The notes under the pieces are model-generated. The model saw only the letters and a list, made by a program, of their open reading frames with translations, did not search any database and was not told the DNA's origin. Positions 7,564 through 14,819 of a stretch of DNA of 21,220 nucleotides are shown here, in pieces. Location: the NCBI GenBank assembly GCA_030604165.1, contig JAUVWK010000006.1, forward strand, positions 1-21,220, written 5' to 3'. A program made the position numbers and the translations under genes. Position 1 is the first letter of the stretch; every line of letters starts with the position of its first letter. Source of the DNA: Alphaproteobacteria bacterium. Lineage in GTDB: Bacteria > Pseudomonadota > Alphaproteobacteria > UBA828.

Positions 7564-9660
7564 ATGACGAACGTCGAACAGACCTCACCCCCGTCTGGCC
7601 TTGCGAGCCTGTTGAACACGCTCAAGCGCGGCGATATCGCGCTGGCCCTCGGCGTGATCGGGATCCTGGTCGTACTGATCATGCCAATGCCGAGCTGGTT
7701 GCTCGACATCTCGCTCGCCCTCTCCATGGCGCTCTCCGTGCTCATCTTGATGACGGTTCTATTCATCAATCGAGCGCTCGATTTGAGCGCGTTTCCGACC
7801 ATCCTGCTGATCGCAACGATGCTGCGCCTGTCGCTTAACCTCGCTTCGACCCGCCTGATTCTGGCGCACGGTCACGAAGGGACCCACGCCGCGGGACGCG
7901 TGATCGAGGCGTTCGGAAACTTCGTTATGGGCGGCAACTTCGTGATCGGCATCATCGTGTTTGCGATCCTGGTCATCGTGAACTTCATCGTCATCACGAA
8001 GGGCGCCGGGCGCATCGCCGAGGTAACCGCGCGCTTTAGCCTCGACGCGATGCCGGGCAAACAGATGGCGATCGACGCGGACCTCTCGGCCGGGCTGATC
8101 AACGAAGACGATGCCCGCCAACGCCGCGAGGAACTGGAGCAAGAGACCAATTTCTTCGGCGCGATGGACGGTGCCTCGAAATTCGTGCGCGGCGACGCCA
8201 TCGCCGGCTTGTTGATCACCTTCATTAACATCGTGGGCGGCATCATCGTTGGGGTCGGTCAAAATAGCATGAGCTTTGGCGACGCGACCCAGACCTATGT
8301 CCTACTCACAGTCGGCGACGGGCTCGTTTCGCAGATTCCCGCTTTGATTGTGTCGACGGGCGCGGGTCTTTTGGTCACCAAAGCGGGGGCGACTGGATCT
8401 ACCGACCGGATCATATTCGGTCAACTCGGCGCCTTTCCTCGCGCCATGGGCCTGACCTCGGGCCTGTTGGTTGCCCTGGCCATACTGCCGGGCATACCAA
8501 TGCCGCCGTTCTTGATACTCGCGGCGCTGACGGGATTCATGGCTTGGCGCACCGCCAAGAACCAGACGACAGCCACGGCGGAAGCGGGCGAAGCGGCGAC
8601 CCAACAAATGCCGACTGAGGAATCGGATCAGCCGATCACAACCGCGCTCCATATCGACAGCCTCCGCCTCGAACTAGGCTATGGATTGTTGGGCCTAATC
8701 GATAATCAACAGGGGCAGCGCCTGACCGACCAGGTCAAGGCGCTCAGACGTCAACTCGCCACCGAGATGGGTTTCGTCATGCCCTCGGTGCGCATTCAGG
8801 ACAACATGCAGTTGTCATCCAACGCCTATGTGATTCGCGTCAAGGACATCGAAGCGGCTCGCGGCGAGCTGCGCCCCGCCATGCTGCTCACGATGGACCC
8901 AAAGGGTGAGAGCATCCCTCTTCCCGGCGAGGAGACCACCGAGCCGACGTTTGGAATGCCGGCCAAATGGATCAATGAAGCCGAGCGCGAAGAGGCCATG
9001 TTCCGCGGTTATACGGTGGTTGATCCGACAACAGTCGTTACCACACACCTCACCGAGGTGGTCAAAGACAACATGGCTGAGCTGCTGTCCTACAGCGAAA
9101 CCCAGAAGCTGCTGAGTGACCTGGACCCCGAGCATCAGAAGCTCGTCGAAGACCTGATCCCCGCGCAGATCACGAACGGCGCGGTACAACGGGTGCTGCA
9201 AAACCTGCTGCGCGAGCGCGTTTCGATCCGCGATTTACCCACTATCCTCGAGGGCATCGCCGACGCCGTCGCGCATACGCAAAATATCACCTACATCACC
9301 GAGATGGTGCGCGCCCAGCTTGCCCGACAGATTTGCTCCGCGAATGCCAACCCCAGCGGCATCATCCCGCTCGTCACCTTGTCGCCGGATTGGGAGCAAG
9401 CCTTTGCGGAAAGTCTCGTCGGTACTGGCGACGACAAACAGCTCGCAATGCAGCCGAGCAAACTGCAGGATTTTATCAACCAAGTACGCGAAGCCTTCGA
9501 ACGATACGCCATGCTGGGCGAACTTCCGGTTTTGCTGTCGAGTCCGGCGATCCGACCCTATGTGCGGTCGATCATCGAACGGTTTCGACCGGCGACCGCT
9601 GTCATGTCCCAAAACGAAATTCACCCAAAGGCCAAGCTCAAGACCTTGGGACAGATTTGA
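7564..9660 (+). CDS. flhA: Flagellar export gate protein FlhA
   Basis: FlhA is the large integral-membrane subunit of the flagellar type III export gate. The 698 residues have about eight hydrophobic segments in the first half and a soluble cytoplasmic half from about residue 340. Family motifs are clear: FPTILLIATMLRLSLNLAST, the FVIGIIVFAILVIVNFIVIT helix, RIAEVTARFSLDAMPGKQM, and the C-terminal LVTLSPDWEQ and GELPVLLSSPAIRPYVRSI. Length is normal. It follows flbD by 38 bases with only a weak RBS. The gene usually downstream, flhF, is missing here; a small ORF and flhG follow. Confidence 0.97.
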   Translation: MTNVEQTSPPSGLASLLNTLKRGDIALALGVIGILVVLIMPMPSWLLDISLALSMALSVLILMTVLFINRALDLSAFPTILLIATMLRLSLNLASTRLILAHGHEGTHAAGRVIEAFGNFVMGGNFVIGIIVFAILVIVNFIVITKGAGRIAEVTARFSLDAMPGKQMAIDADLSAGLINEDDARQRREELEQETNFFGAMDGASKFVRGDAIAGLLITFINIVGGIIVGVGQNSMSFGDATQTYVLLTVGDGLVSQIPALIVSTGAGLLVTKAGATGSTDRIIFGQLGAFPRAMGLTSGLLVALAILPGIPMPPFLILAALTGFMAWRTAKNQTTATAEAGEAATQQMPTEESDQPITTALHIDSLRLELGYGLLGLIDNQQGQRLTDQVKALRRQLATEMGFVMPSVRIQDNMQLSSNAYVIRVKDIEAARGELRPAMLLTMDPKGESIPLPGEETTEPTFGMPAKWINEAEREEAMFRGYTVVDPTTVVTTHLTEVVKDNMAELLSYSETQKLLSDLDPEHQKLVEDLIPAQITNGAVQRVLQNLLRERVSIRDLPTILEGIADAVAHTQNITYITEMVRAQLARQICSANANPSGIIPLVTLSPDWEQAFAESLVGTGDDKQLAMQPSKLQDFINQVREAFERYAMLGELPVLLSSPAIRPYVRSIIERFRPATAVMSQNEIHPKAKLKTLGQI

Positions 9661-9676
9661 GGAAAGGCTGTTCGCT

Positions 9677-9793
9677 ATGGATACCGAGCAAATACGGCAC
9701 GGCGGAGCGTCAGGTATGGCGAGCTGGCATGTCGGGCACAGTATCTCAGTAGGTCCAGCCGCGCCCCCACAAAGGGCGCTCGGAGAACGCTGA
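9677..9793 (+). CDS. Small ORF (38 residues), translationally coupled to flhG
   Basis: This is an unrecognised short reading frame in the 132-base gap between flhA and flhG. It starts at ATG 9677 with GGAAAGG 9 bases upstream, a better RBS than several neighbouring genes have. Its TGA shares bases with the flhG ATG (TGATG), an arrangement typical of coupled translation. The peptide begins MDTEQIRHGGASGM and ends PPQRALGER; it is soluble, with no membrane segment and no clear domain. It could be a real small protein, a leader whose translation feeds flhG, or chance. It occupies the place where flhF usually lies, but no FlhF similarity is visible. Confidence 0.4.
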   Translation: MDTEQIRHGGASGMASWHVGHSISVGPAAPPQRALGER

Positions 9794-10587
9794 TGAACGT
9801 CGTCCCTATCCACGAACCGCAGCCGCGCGCCCGTGTTCCCGGCGACAATATTGTCACGATCGCGTCGGGAAAAGGCGGTGTCGGCAAGACCTGGCTTGCC
9901 ACTTCACTGAGTCACGCATTGGCGCGCGCCGGCAAGAGATGCCTGCTGTTCGACGGTGACCTAGGCCTCGCCAACGTCGATGTGCAACTCGGCCTCAGGG
10001 TCGAAAGAGATCTCACGGCCGTAGTCAGTGGCCGCCGCCAGCTGGGTCGGATTATCACGACCTACGGCGCAGGCGGCTTTGACATCATCGCCGGCCGTTC
10101 TGGCTCCGGCGGCCTGAACTCGCTGATTCCCTCGATTCTTAGCATGCTGCGCTCGGACTTGATCGCTCTCTCCAGCGACTACGACGTGGTCATCGCTGAT
10201 TTGGGGGCCGGCATCGCACCGGCCGTGCGCGAACTCGTGATCAACTGTGGTGCCTGTATCGTCGTGGCCACGGCCGACCCCACGTCGTTGACGGATGCAT
10301 ATGCTTTCATAAAACTGACCGCGCTCGACCGACCGGAGACGAATATTCGCGTTGTCATCAATTTGGCGAAGGATCTGGCCGAGGGAGAGGCGACGTACGC
10401 AACGCTGCACCAAGCTTGTGAGAACTTCTTGAAGTTCTCGCCGCCGCTCGCTGGCATTATTCGGCAAGACCAGCACGTTACCGATTCTATTCGGCATCAA
10501 GTCGCCACCTACACTCGCTATCCCAACTGCACGGCGATGGCGGATGTGGAAGCCATCGCCACACACCTTCGATCCTCCGAGACATGA
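9793..10587 (+). CDS. flhG: FlhG-type MinD/ParA ATPase (flagellar number/placement)
   Basis: FlhG is a membrane-cycling MinD-family ATPase that limits the number and sites of flagella. Of 264 residues, the deviant Walker A KGGVGKT is at 27-33, followed by LLFDGDLGLANVDVQLGL (51-68), a signature of the FlhG subgroup, and DVVIADLGAGIAPAVREL. The N-terminal DQAxxLR motif that stimulates the FlhF GTPase in classical FlhG is not visible; the first 20 residues are Pro/Arg-rich instead. This agrees with the absence of flhF from the cluster. The start overlaps the preceding small ORF (TGATG), and the stop overlaps the next gene (ATGA), so it is tightly coupled on both sides. Confidence 0.85.
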   Translation: MNVVPIHEPQPRARVPGDNIVTIASGKGGVGKTWLATSLSHALARAGKRCLLFDGDLGLANVDVQLGLRVERDLTAVVSGRRQLGRIITTYGAGGFDIIAGRSGSGGLNSLIPSILSMLRSDLIALSSDYDVVIADLGAGIAPAVRELVINCGACIVVATADPTSLTDAYAFIKLTALDRPETNIRVVINLAKDLAEGEATYATLHQACENFLKFSPPLAGIIRQDQHVTDSIRHQVATYTRYPNCTAMADVEAIATHLRSSET

Positions 10588-11675
10588 ACCTTGGAACGAT
10601 CCTGCTGATCCCCGCGGCGGCACAGCGGCCCGCTGGGGTCGCGAGTGGCGGATCGGCGGCGCTCGGTACTGCGGCGGCGGGTCCAGCCGCGACAACCAGG
10701 ATCGAAGGGATCATCGCGGCGGCCCATGCCACGGGGCGGCTGCAGCTCCGCACCCGTGCGGGTGTATTCTCGTTATCAAGTCGCACCAACTTACCGGTCG
10801 GCAGCCGCGTGGCACTGGAAGTTCGTCCGCAGGGCGGACAGCTCGTAGGAAAAATCATCGCGATCGAACGTCGCGGCTCGGAGACGTCCCCTGGCACCCG
10901 GCGCATCCTCCCGAACCTGCTGCCTGCCGATGCGCTGGGTCGCGGCAGCACACCGTCTCAAGGAGCGTCGGCAACGGCGGTGGCCGGCCAGCCGACGCTG
11001 TCGCTCGCCCTGGCGCGAAATTGGCCGAATCTCGATCTGGCACTCGAATTGATTGGCAAGCTCGACCCGGAGATGGCAAAGCAGATTATTCAAACTCTTT
11101 TGCCGAATGTTCAAGGGCGCTTGGCGGCGGCGCTGCTCGCCTTCATCGGCGCCGTGCGCAACGGCAACATCGAGGCGCTCCTCGGTCGCGATGGCAATCG
11201 AATACTGGATCGGGCCAAGGACAAGCGCCTACGCGCCGACCTCGGTCGCGATCTGACGAGCTTGCGGAAAATGGCTGAGGAAAGGGGCAATGGCCCGTGG
11301 CGAGCCTTATTCATTCCGTTAGTTGATGACACGGAGATCAGCCAGGTGCGGTTTTTCGTGCGCCGCAAGCAAGACGAAGCACCTGACGGGGGCCCAGCGC
11401 ACGACGACAATACTCGTTTCGTCGTCGAGGCCGACCTGAGCATGATCGGGCCTTTGCAACTCGATGGATTTGTCGCGCCGAAACGCCTCGACCTGATTGT
11501 GCGAAGCCGCTCGCCACTGCCAGAAGATTGGCGCAACGATATTCGAAGTATCTTTGACGAGGCCGCCCAACTTAGCGGCGTCGCCGGCGCCGTCGCCTTT
11601 CAGGCAATGCCGGTCTTTCCGGTCCTACCCTTGGAAGAGGATTTGGTCGCGGGCGGTGGAGGTTGGTTTGCATAG
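10584..11675 (+). CDS. FliK-like protein (putative hook-length control C-terminal fold)
   Basis: A 363-residue protein overlaps the flhG stop by ATGA. The N-terminal 100 residues are Ala/Gly-rich with a beta-rich segment (RLQLRTRAGVFSL, VGSRVALEVRP). The middle is helical (PNLDLALELIGKLDPEMAKQ). The last 110 residues include RALFIPLVDDTEISQVRFFV, RFVVEADLSMIGPLQLDGFV and RLDLIVRSRSPLPEDWRNDI. This resembles the C-terminal domain of FliK family proteins (strand-rich, beginning with a leader on relative importance of the layer 'LGPLQLDG'). In FliK that domain contacts FlhB and switches export specificity. The identity is an inference from C-terminal pattern and location, since FliK is poorly conserved. 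The 3' end overlaps the convergent transporter gene by 76 bases. Confidence 0.55.
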   Translation: MNLGTILLIPAAAQRPAGVASGGSAALGTAAAGPAATTRIEGIIAAAHATGRLQLRTRAGVFSLSSRTNLPVGSRVALEVRPQGGQLVGKIIAIERRGSETSPGTRRILPNLLPADALGRGSTPSQGASATAVAGQPTLSLALARNWPNLDLALELIGKLDPEMAKQIIQTLLPNVQGRLAAALLAFIGAVRNGNIEALLGRDGNRILDRAKDKRLRADLGRDLTSLRKMAEERGNGPWRALFIPLVDDTEISQVRFFVRRKQDEAPDGGPAHDDNTRFVVEADLSMIGPLQLDGFVAPKRLDLIVRSRSPLPEDWRNDIRSIFDEAAQLSGVAGAVAFQAMPVFPVLPLEEDLVAGGGGWFA

Positions 11676-12295
11676 AGTTCACGCATGGCTTGACGAAAAA
11701 TGGACCAGGCCGCGGCAAAGTTCAGGCCCGCGATAACGGCGGCGACGCCGATATCGGGCCAGCGCGTAGCCGTTCCAAACACGCCTACCCCGGCGAGCAC
11801 CACCGCAATGTTGTTCAAGGCGTCATTGCGGCTGCACAGCCACACCGAGCGCAGATTTACGTCACGGCCGCGGTGAGCGAAGAGTAGCGTCGCGCAACCC
11901 ACATTGGCCACGAGCGCCGCCAACCCGACGGCTCCCATCGTCGTCGCATCGGGCGTGCCTGAACTTAGTGCGCTCCGCACGCCTTCCGCCAGGACGATAC
12001 AGCCAAACACGGTCATCGTCAGAGCCTTGGCAAGTGCCGCGCCCGCCCGCCACCGAATGGAGCGATCAAGCACGACCAAGGTCAGAATGTAGGCCGTGGC
12101 GTCTCCGAAGAAGTCCAAGGCGTCGGCGTGCAGCGCGACAGATCCCGAAAGCAGGCCAAATCCCACCTCCACGCCAAACATGACGGCGTTGACCAGCAGG
12201 ACGATCCATAAAACCCTTCGCAGCTTGGCGCCGCGGCCGTTCGACGCGTCGATGCCATCTCCACCATGTCGCGGACAACCGATCACGAAATCCAC
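11600..12295 (-). CDS. Cation diffusion facilitator family metal exporter (CDF, short form)
   Basis: This 231-residue inner-membrane protein has about six hydrophobic helices and no C-terminal cytoplasmic metal-binding domain, so it is a short CDF. Probable metal ligands are HADALDFFGD in the second helix (His56, Asp58, Asp61, Asp65) and RNDALNN in the fifth (Asp158, Asn161/162). WLCSRNDALNN is typical of a subgroup often found beside ArsR or MerR regulators. Zinc, cobalt or cadmium efflux is likely; the regulator next door favours zinc. The GTG start overlaps the end of arsR by 13 bases and has AGGGGG just upstream. Residues from about 207 on (Pro run, then Lys/Ser/Gly) are encoded over the 3' end of the fliK-like gene and look like an added tail. 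Confidence 0.85.
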   Translation of the reverse strand: MDFVIGCPRHGGDGIDASNGRGAKLRRVLWIVLLVNAVMFGVEVGFGLLSGSVALHADALDFFGDATAYILTLVVLDRSIRWRAGAALAKALTMTVFGCIVLAEGVRSALSSGTPDATTMGAVGLAALVANVGCATLLFAHRGRDVNLRSVWLCSRNDALNNIAVVLAGVGVFGTATRWPDIGVAAVIAGLNFAAAWSIFRQAMRELYANQPPPPATKSSSKGRTGKTGIA

Positions 12296-12594
12296 CCCGC
12301 CCCCTGAGCCGGCTCACGGACATGCTCTGCCATATCGGAAACCATGCGCCGGACATGCGCGTCCGCGGCTGAATAGAAGATGTTACGGCCACGCCGCTCC
12401 TGCTTGAGCACGCGCTGGGCGCGCAACAGCCGCAAGTGATGACTGGTCAAGGATGGCGATAACCCGAGCCGTTGCGACAAATCCCCGACCGTAATCGGCT
12501 CATCCAAACAGGCCATGACAATCCGCAACCGCGACGGCTCGCCCAACAGGTGGAACAATTCGGCCAAAGATCTCGCTTGCTCGTCGGTCAGCAC
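12283..12594 (-). CDS. ArsR/SmtB-family metal-sensing repressor (zinc-type alpha5 site)
   Basis: A 103-residue winged-helix repressor, read from GTG 12594, which has GCGAGG 5 bases upstream and gives the standard ArsR N-terminus MLTDEQARSLAELFHLLGEP. An upstream ATG (12639) has no RBS and would place the operator inside the gene. The helix-turn-helix is VGDLSQRLGLSPSLTSHHLRLL (36-57, given in two overlapping parts in family terms: VGDLSQRLG and SPSLTSHHLRLL). The alpha3 CxC arsenic/lead/cadmium motif is absent (PITVGDL instead). The alpha5 zinc motif of SmtB/CzrA, D-x-H-X10-H-x-x-E, is exact: Asp78, His80, His91, Glu94. It is co-transcribed with the CDF exporter, which it probably represses until zinc rises. 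Confidence 0.88.
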   Translation of the reverse strand: MLTDEQARSLAELFHLLGEPSRLRIVMACLDEPITVGDLSQRLGLSPSLTSHHLRLLRAQRVLKQERRGRNIFYSAADAHVRRMVSDMAEHVREPAQGAGWIS

Positions 12595-12618
12595 ATTAAC
12601 CTCGCCGCGCTCGGAGCC

Positions 12619-12644
12619 AATATATGAATATATGCTCATATATT
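12619..12644. promoter_or_regulatory. Probable ArsR operator (9-8-9 inverted repeat)
   Basis: AATATATGA (12619-12627) and TCATATATT (12636-12644) form a perfect 9-bp inverted repeat with an 8-base spacer, 25 bases upstream of the chosen arsR start. The ATATGA...TCATAT pattern matches the AT-rich imperfect-palindrome operators of SmtB/CzrA-type repressors and stands out in GC-rich DNA. Autoregulation of the arsR-CDF pair is inferred. The remaining 12645-12781 between here and fliJ shows no gene. Confidence 0.7.
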
Positions 12645-12763
12645 TAATTGATGTCTGGCGGCCAGGGAAGCCTCTCTTTGAGAAACATGCAAATAAGGCC
12701 CCATGGAGCCCACGAGAGCTCAATCGGCGCCACCGCCGCTCAGAGCCAGCCGAACGGCCCCTT

Positions 12764-12783
12764 CCCTGACACCAGGGCTTTTT
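12764..12783 (+). terminator. Weak terminator-like hairpin (plus strand) at the fliJ 3' end
   Basis: CCCTG (12764-12768) pairs with CAGGG (12773-12777) around ACAC; a C and five T residues follow (12779-12783) on the plus strand. The 5-bp stem is short. In that orientation it would stop antisense transcription into fliJ, since no plus-strand gene precedes it closely. It might instead act only as a structure in the minus-strand transcript. Confidence 0.25.
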
Positions 12784-13201
12784 ATGGCGATCCCCGCCGC
12801 CGGAATATTGTGCCGCCGACTTCGTCTTGAAATTTCTGTTCGCGCCGCACCTGCTCGCGTTTCAGAGCGGCCGCCCTATGGTCCGCTGTAATCTCGTACC
12901 TCTTTAGTTCCCTAAATGCCGCCGCGATATGTTCCCGCGCCTCGACCATTTCATCGTCCACACTGGCGCCGGCAATCGCCATCGCCTGCTGCCGTTCCCT
13001 CACGACCTCGGCGAATGGGCCAAAGGCGATACCGGCCCCGATCGATGTCGTAGCGAACCGCCGCTCGGTGTTTAGCTCCGCTCCCATCCGCTCGATTTCG
13101 CTGTCGATCGCGTCACGGCGACGTTCCAAGACCGAGAGCGCGCTGCGCATCTCGTCCACCTTCGCGCGATGCAGGCGGATCAGAGTCCTCAACCCCTTCA
13201 T
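12782..13201 (-). CDS. fliJ: Flagellar export chaperone FliJ
   Basis: FliJ is the coiled-coil stalk of the FliI ATPase. The 139 residues are almost wholly helical, beginning MKGLRTLIRLHRAKVDEMRS and rich in Arg, Glu and Ala with heptad-like spacing. Length and charge fit FliJ. The start overlaps the fliI stop by ATGA, the common fliI-fliJ coupling. The call rests on this coupling and the coiled-coil pattern because FliJ sequences diverge strongly. Confidence 0.88.
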   Translation of the reverse strand: MKGLRTLIRLHRAKVDEMRSALSVLERRRDAIDSEIERMGAELNTERRFATTSIGAGIAFGPFAEVVRERQQAMAIAGASVDDEMVEAREHIAAAFRELKRYEITADHRAAALKREQVRREQKFQDEVGGTIFRRRGSP

Positions 13202-14595
13202 CGCACTTCATTTCGCTCGGCGATCTCCTGCGGCGTAAGGCCCGACAAATCCTCGGATACCTCCTCCGACTTCTGCACGGCTAATATCTCTGCCAGTTGC
13301 GCATAGCCGGACGCCAGATCGGCGCGCTCGTTCTTATCTTGCGTGAGAAATTGTTCCAGAGCGGGGTGGTGTTGGATCGCTTCGTCGACCGCCTGATCGG
13401 TGCCTGGCCGGTAGGCCCCAAGGCGGATCATTTCCGCCATGTCATCATAAACCGCCATCAGCCGCTTGGCATGATTGACCAATCGGTTTTGTTCTTCCGT
13501 ATTGCAGCCCGGCATGGTCCGCGAAATGCTGCGCAACACGTTTACGGCGGGGTAACGGCCGCGTTCCGCGATGGCGCGCTCCAGCACAATGTGCCCGTCA
13601 AGTATGCCGCGCACGGCATCGGCGATCGGCTCGTCATGGTCGTCGCCCTCGACGAGCACGGTAAACAGCCCCGTAATGGTCCCTTGACCGACACCGGGCC
13701 CGGCCCGCTCCAGCAGCTTGGGCAATTCCGCGAATACCGTAGGTGTATAACCCTTGCTCGTGGGCGGCTCGCCCGCCGACAAGCCTATTTCGCGCTGGGC
13801 CATCGCGAATCGAGTGACGCTGTCCATCAGGCACAAGACCGCCAAGCCCTGATCCCGAAAATACTCCGCAACGGACAAGGTAAGATGGGCGGCCTGACGT
13901 CGCATCAGCGCGGATTCATCCGAGGTGGCGACGACCACGACGCTGCGCGCCATACCCTCGGGCCCGAGATCGTCCTCGATGAACTCCTGAACCTCCCGCC
14001 CCCGCTCGCCAATGAGCCCAATGACCGTAACGTCGGAAGCCGTATAGCGAGCCAGCATAGAGAGCAATATCGACTTGCCTACCCCGGAGGCAGCGAATAT
14101 ACCCATTCGCTGCCCCTGGCAGCAGGTCAGGAAACTGTTGATGGTGCGCACGCCCAGATCCATTTTGCCGCCAACGCGGCGCCGTTCGTGTGCCGAAGGG
14201 GGCGGACGCCGAAGCGGATAGGCAATCGCGCCCGGGGGCAGCGGGCCGCGCCCGTCAATTGGCTCACCGAAAGCGTTGATCGCGCGCCCGAGCCAACCGC
14301 GATCCGGCGTGATGACGGGCGAAGAATCGACGAGAATGACTTTGCAGCCAACGCCAACACCGTCGAGCGACGTGAAAGGCATGAGCAGCGCCAGGCCATC
14401 ACGAAATCCAACCACCTCACAGGGTATGGTCCGTTCGACGCGAGCCAAGACGTCGCAACGCGCGCCGATGCTCAACATGCCTTGTAGGCCAGCGCATTCG
14501 ACTAGCATGCCGAGTACTGCGGTCACCCGGCCATGGAACTGCACCGGCGAGACCCGCTCGACTTCGGCAATCAAATGTGCGGCAGTACTCTTCAT
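13198..14595 (-). CDS. fliI: Flagellum-specific export ATPase FliI
   Basis: FliI is the hexameric ATPase that energises and unfolds flagellar export substrates. Of 465 residues, the F1-beta-like core shows the P-loop as AASGVGKS, then VIGLIGERGREVQEFIEDDL, Walker B LAVLCLMDSVTRFAMAQREI, and GEPPTSKGYTPTVFAELPKL. All catalytic motifs are intact. The ATG at 14595 gives the family-like start MKSTAAHLIAEVERV; a TTG at 14616 would add seven residues, and neither has a good RBS. It is divergent from ctrA, with the shared control region between them, and followed by fliJ with a 4-base overlap. Confidence 0.96.
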   Translation of the reverse strand: MKSTAAHLIAEVERVSPVQFHGRVTAVLGMLVECAGLQGMLSIGARCDVLARVERTIPCEVVGFRDGLALLMPFTSLDGVGVGCKVILVDSSPVITPDRGWLGRAINAFGEPIDGRGPLPPGAIAYPLRRPPPSAHERRRVGGKMDLGVRTINSFLTCCQGQRMGIFAASGVGKSILLSMLARYTASDVTVIGLIGERGREVQEFIEDDLGPEGMARSVVVVATSDESALMRRQAAHLTLSVAEYFRDQGLAVLCLMDSVTRFAMAQREIGLSAGEPPTSKGYTPTVFAELPKLLERAGPGVGQGTITGLFTVLVEGDDHDEPIADAVRGILDGHIVLERAIAERGRYPAVNVLRSISRTMPGCNTEEQNRLVNHAKRLMAVYDDMAEMIRLGAYRPGTDQAVDEAIQHHPALEQFLTQDKNERADLASGYAQLAEILAVQKSEEVSEDLSGLTPQEIAERNEVR

Positions 14596-14658
14596 CGGCT
14601 GATGTGCAGCGCCCAAATAGGTCGAATGCGGCGCGAGGCGCCCGTTAGCGATCCTGCC

Positions 14659-14663
14659 GATTC
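14659..14663. promoter_or_regulatory. GANTC (CcrM-type methylation) site in the fliI-ctrA region
   Basis: GATTC at 14659-14663 fits the CcrM recognition site. In Caulobacter a GANTC in the ctrA P1 promoter ties expression to replication. Another GATTC lies at 14844-14848 inside ctrA. A 4-fixed-base motif is common by chance, so the role is speculative. Confidence 0.25.
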
Positions 14664-14667
14664 GCCG

Positions 14668-14682
14668 TTAACGTATGGTAAA
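14668..14682 (+). promoter_or_regulatory. Near-consensus CtrA box, fliI side of the fliI-ctrA region
   Basis: TTAA-N7-TAAA at 14668-14682 matches 7 of 8 fixed bases of the CtrA site. It lies 73 bases upstream of the fliI ATG, so it may serve fliI-fliJ. Its CGTTAACGT core is shared with the box before fliF. Confidence 0.5.
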
Positions 14683-14734
14683 CATTAAGAAATTAGCCCC
14701 TCGAAGAGACTGCCTACCAATCCCTTACCGGTTA

Positions 14735-14749
14735 TTAATGGATTTTTAA
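14735..14749. promoter_or_regulatory. Perfect CtrA box (TTAA-N7-TTAA) upstream of ctrA
   Basis: TTAA at 14735-14738 and at 14746-14749 are separated by exactly seven bases and followed by CC, the full CtrA consensus. It lies 71 bases before the ctrA start in a clearly AT-rich zone. Autoregulation of ctrA is known in Caulobacter and is the simplest reading here. Confidence 0.75.
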
Positions 14750-14774
14750 CCGTCCCTAGTGTCTCATAGGGTCA

Positions 14775-14782
14775 ATGGTTAA
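14775..14782 (-). promoter_or_regulatory. CtrA half-site TTAACCAT before ctrA
   Basis: Read on the minus strand, 14775-14782 is TTAACCAT, the half-site form of the CtrA motif. It lies 38 bases before the ctrA start. A 5-bp inverted repeat (CCCTA 14754-14758 and TAGGG 14767-14771) sits between it and the perfect box. Confidence 0.5.
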
Positions 14783-14819
14783 GGGATAATGTCGATAACG
14801 CGATCTAGGGTTTTGAAAT

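Noticed and set aside
11038..11052. Sigma-54-like promoter TGGCAC-N5-TTGA inside the fliK-like gene
   Set aside because: Looked for because FlbD is present; the -12 element lacks the essential GC and the site is deep in coding sequence.
13297..14487. Plus-strand open frame (396 codons) antisense to fliI
   Set aside because: fliI has all catalytic motifs on the minus strand; the plus frame has low-complexity His/Gln/Arg composition and no RBS.
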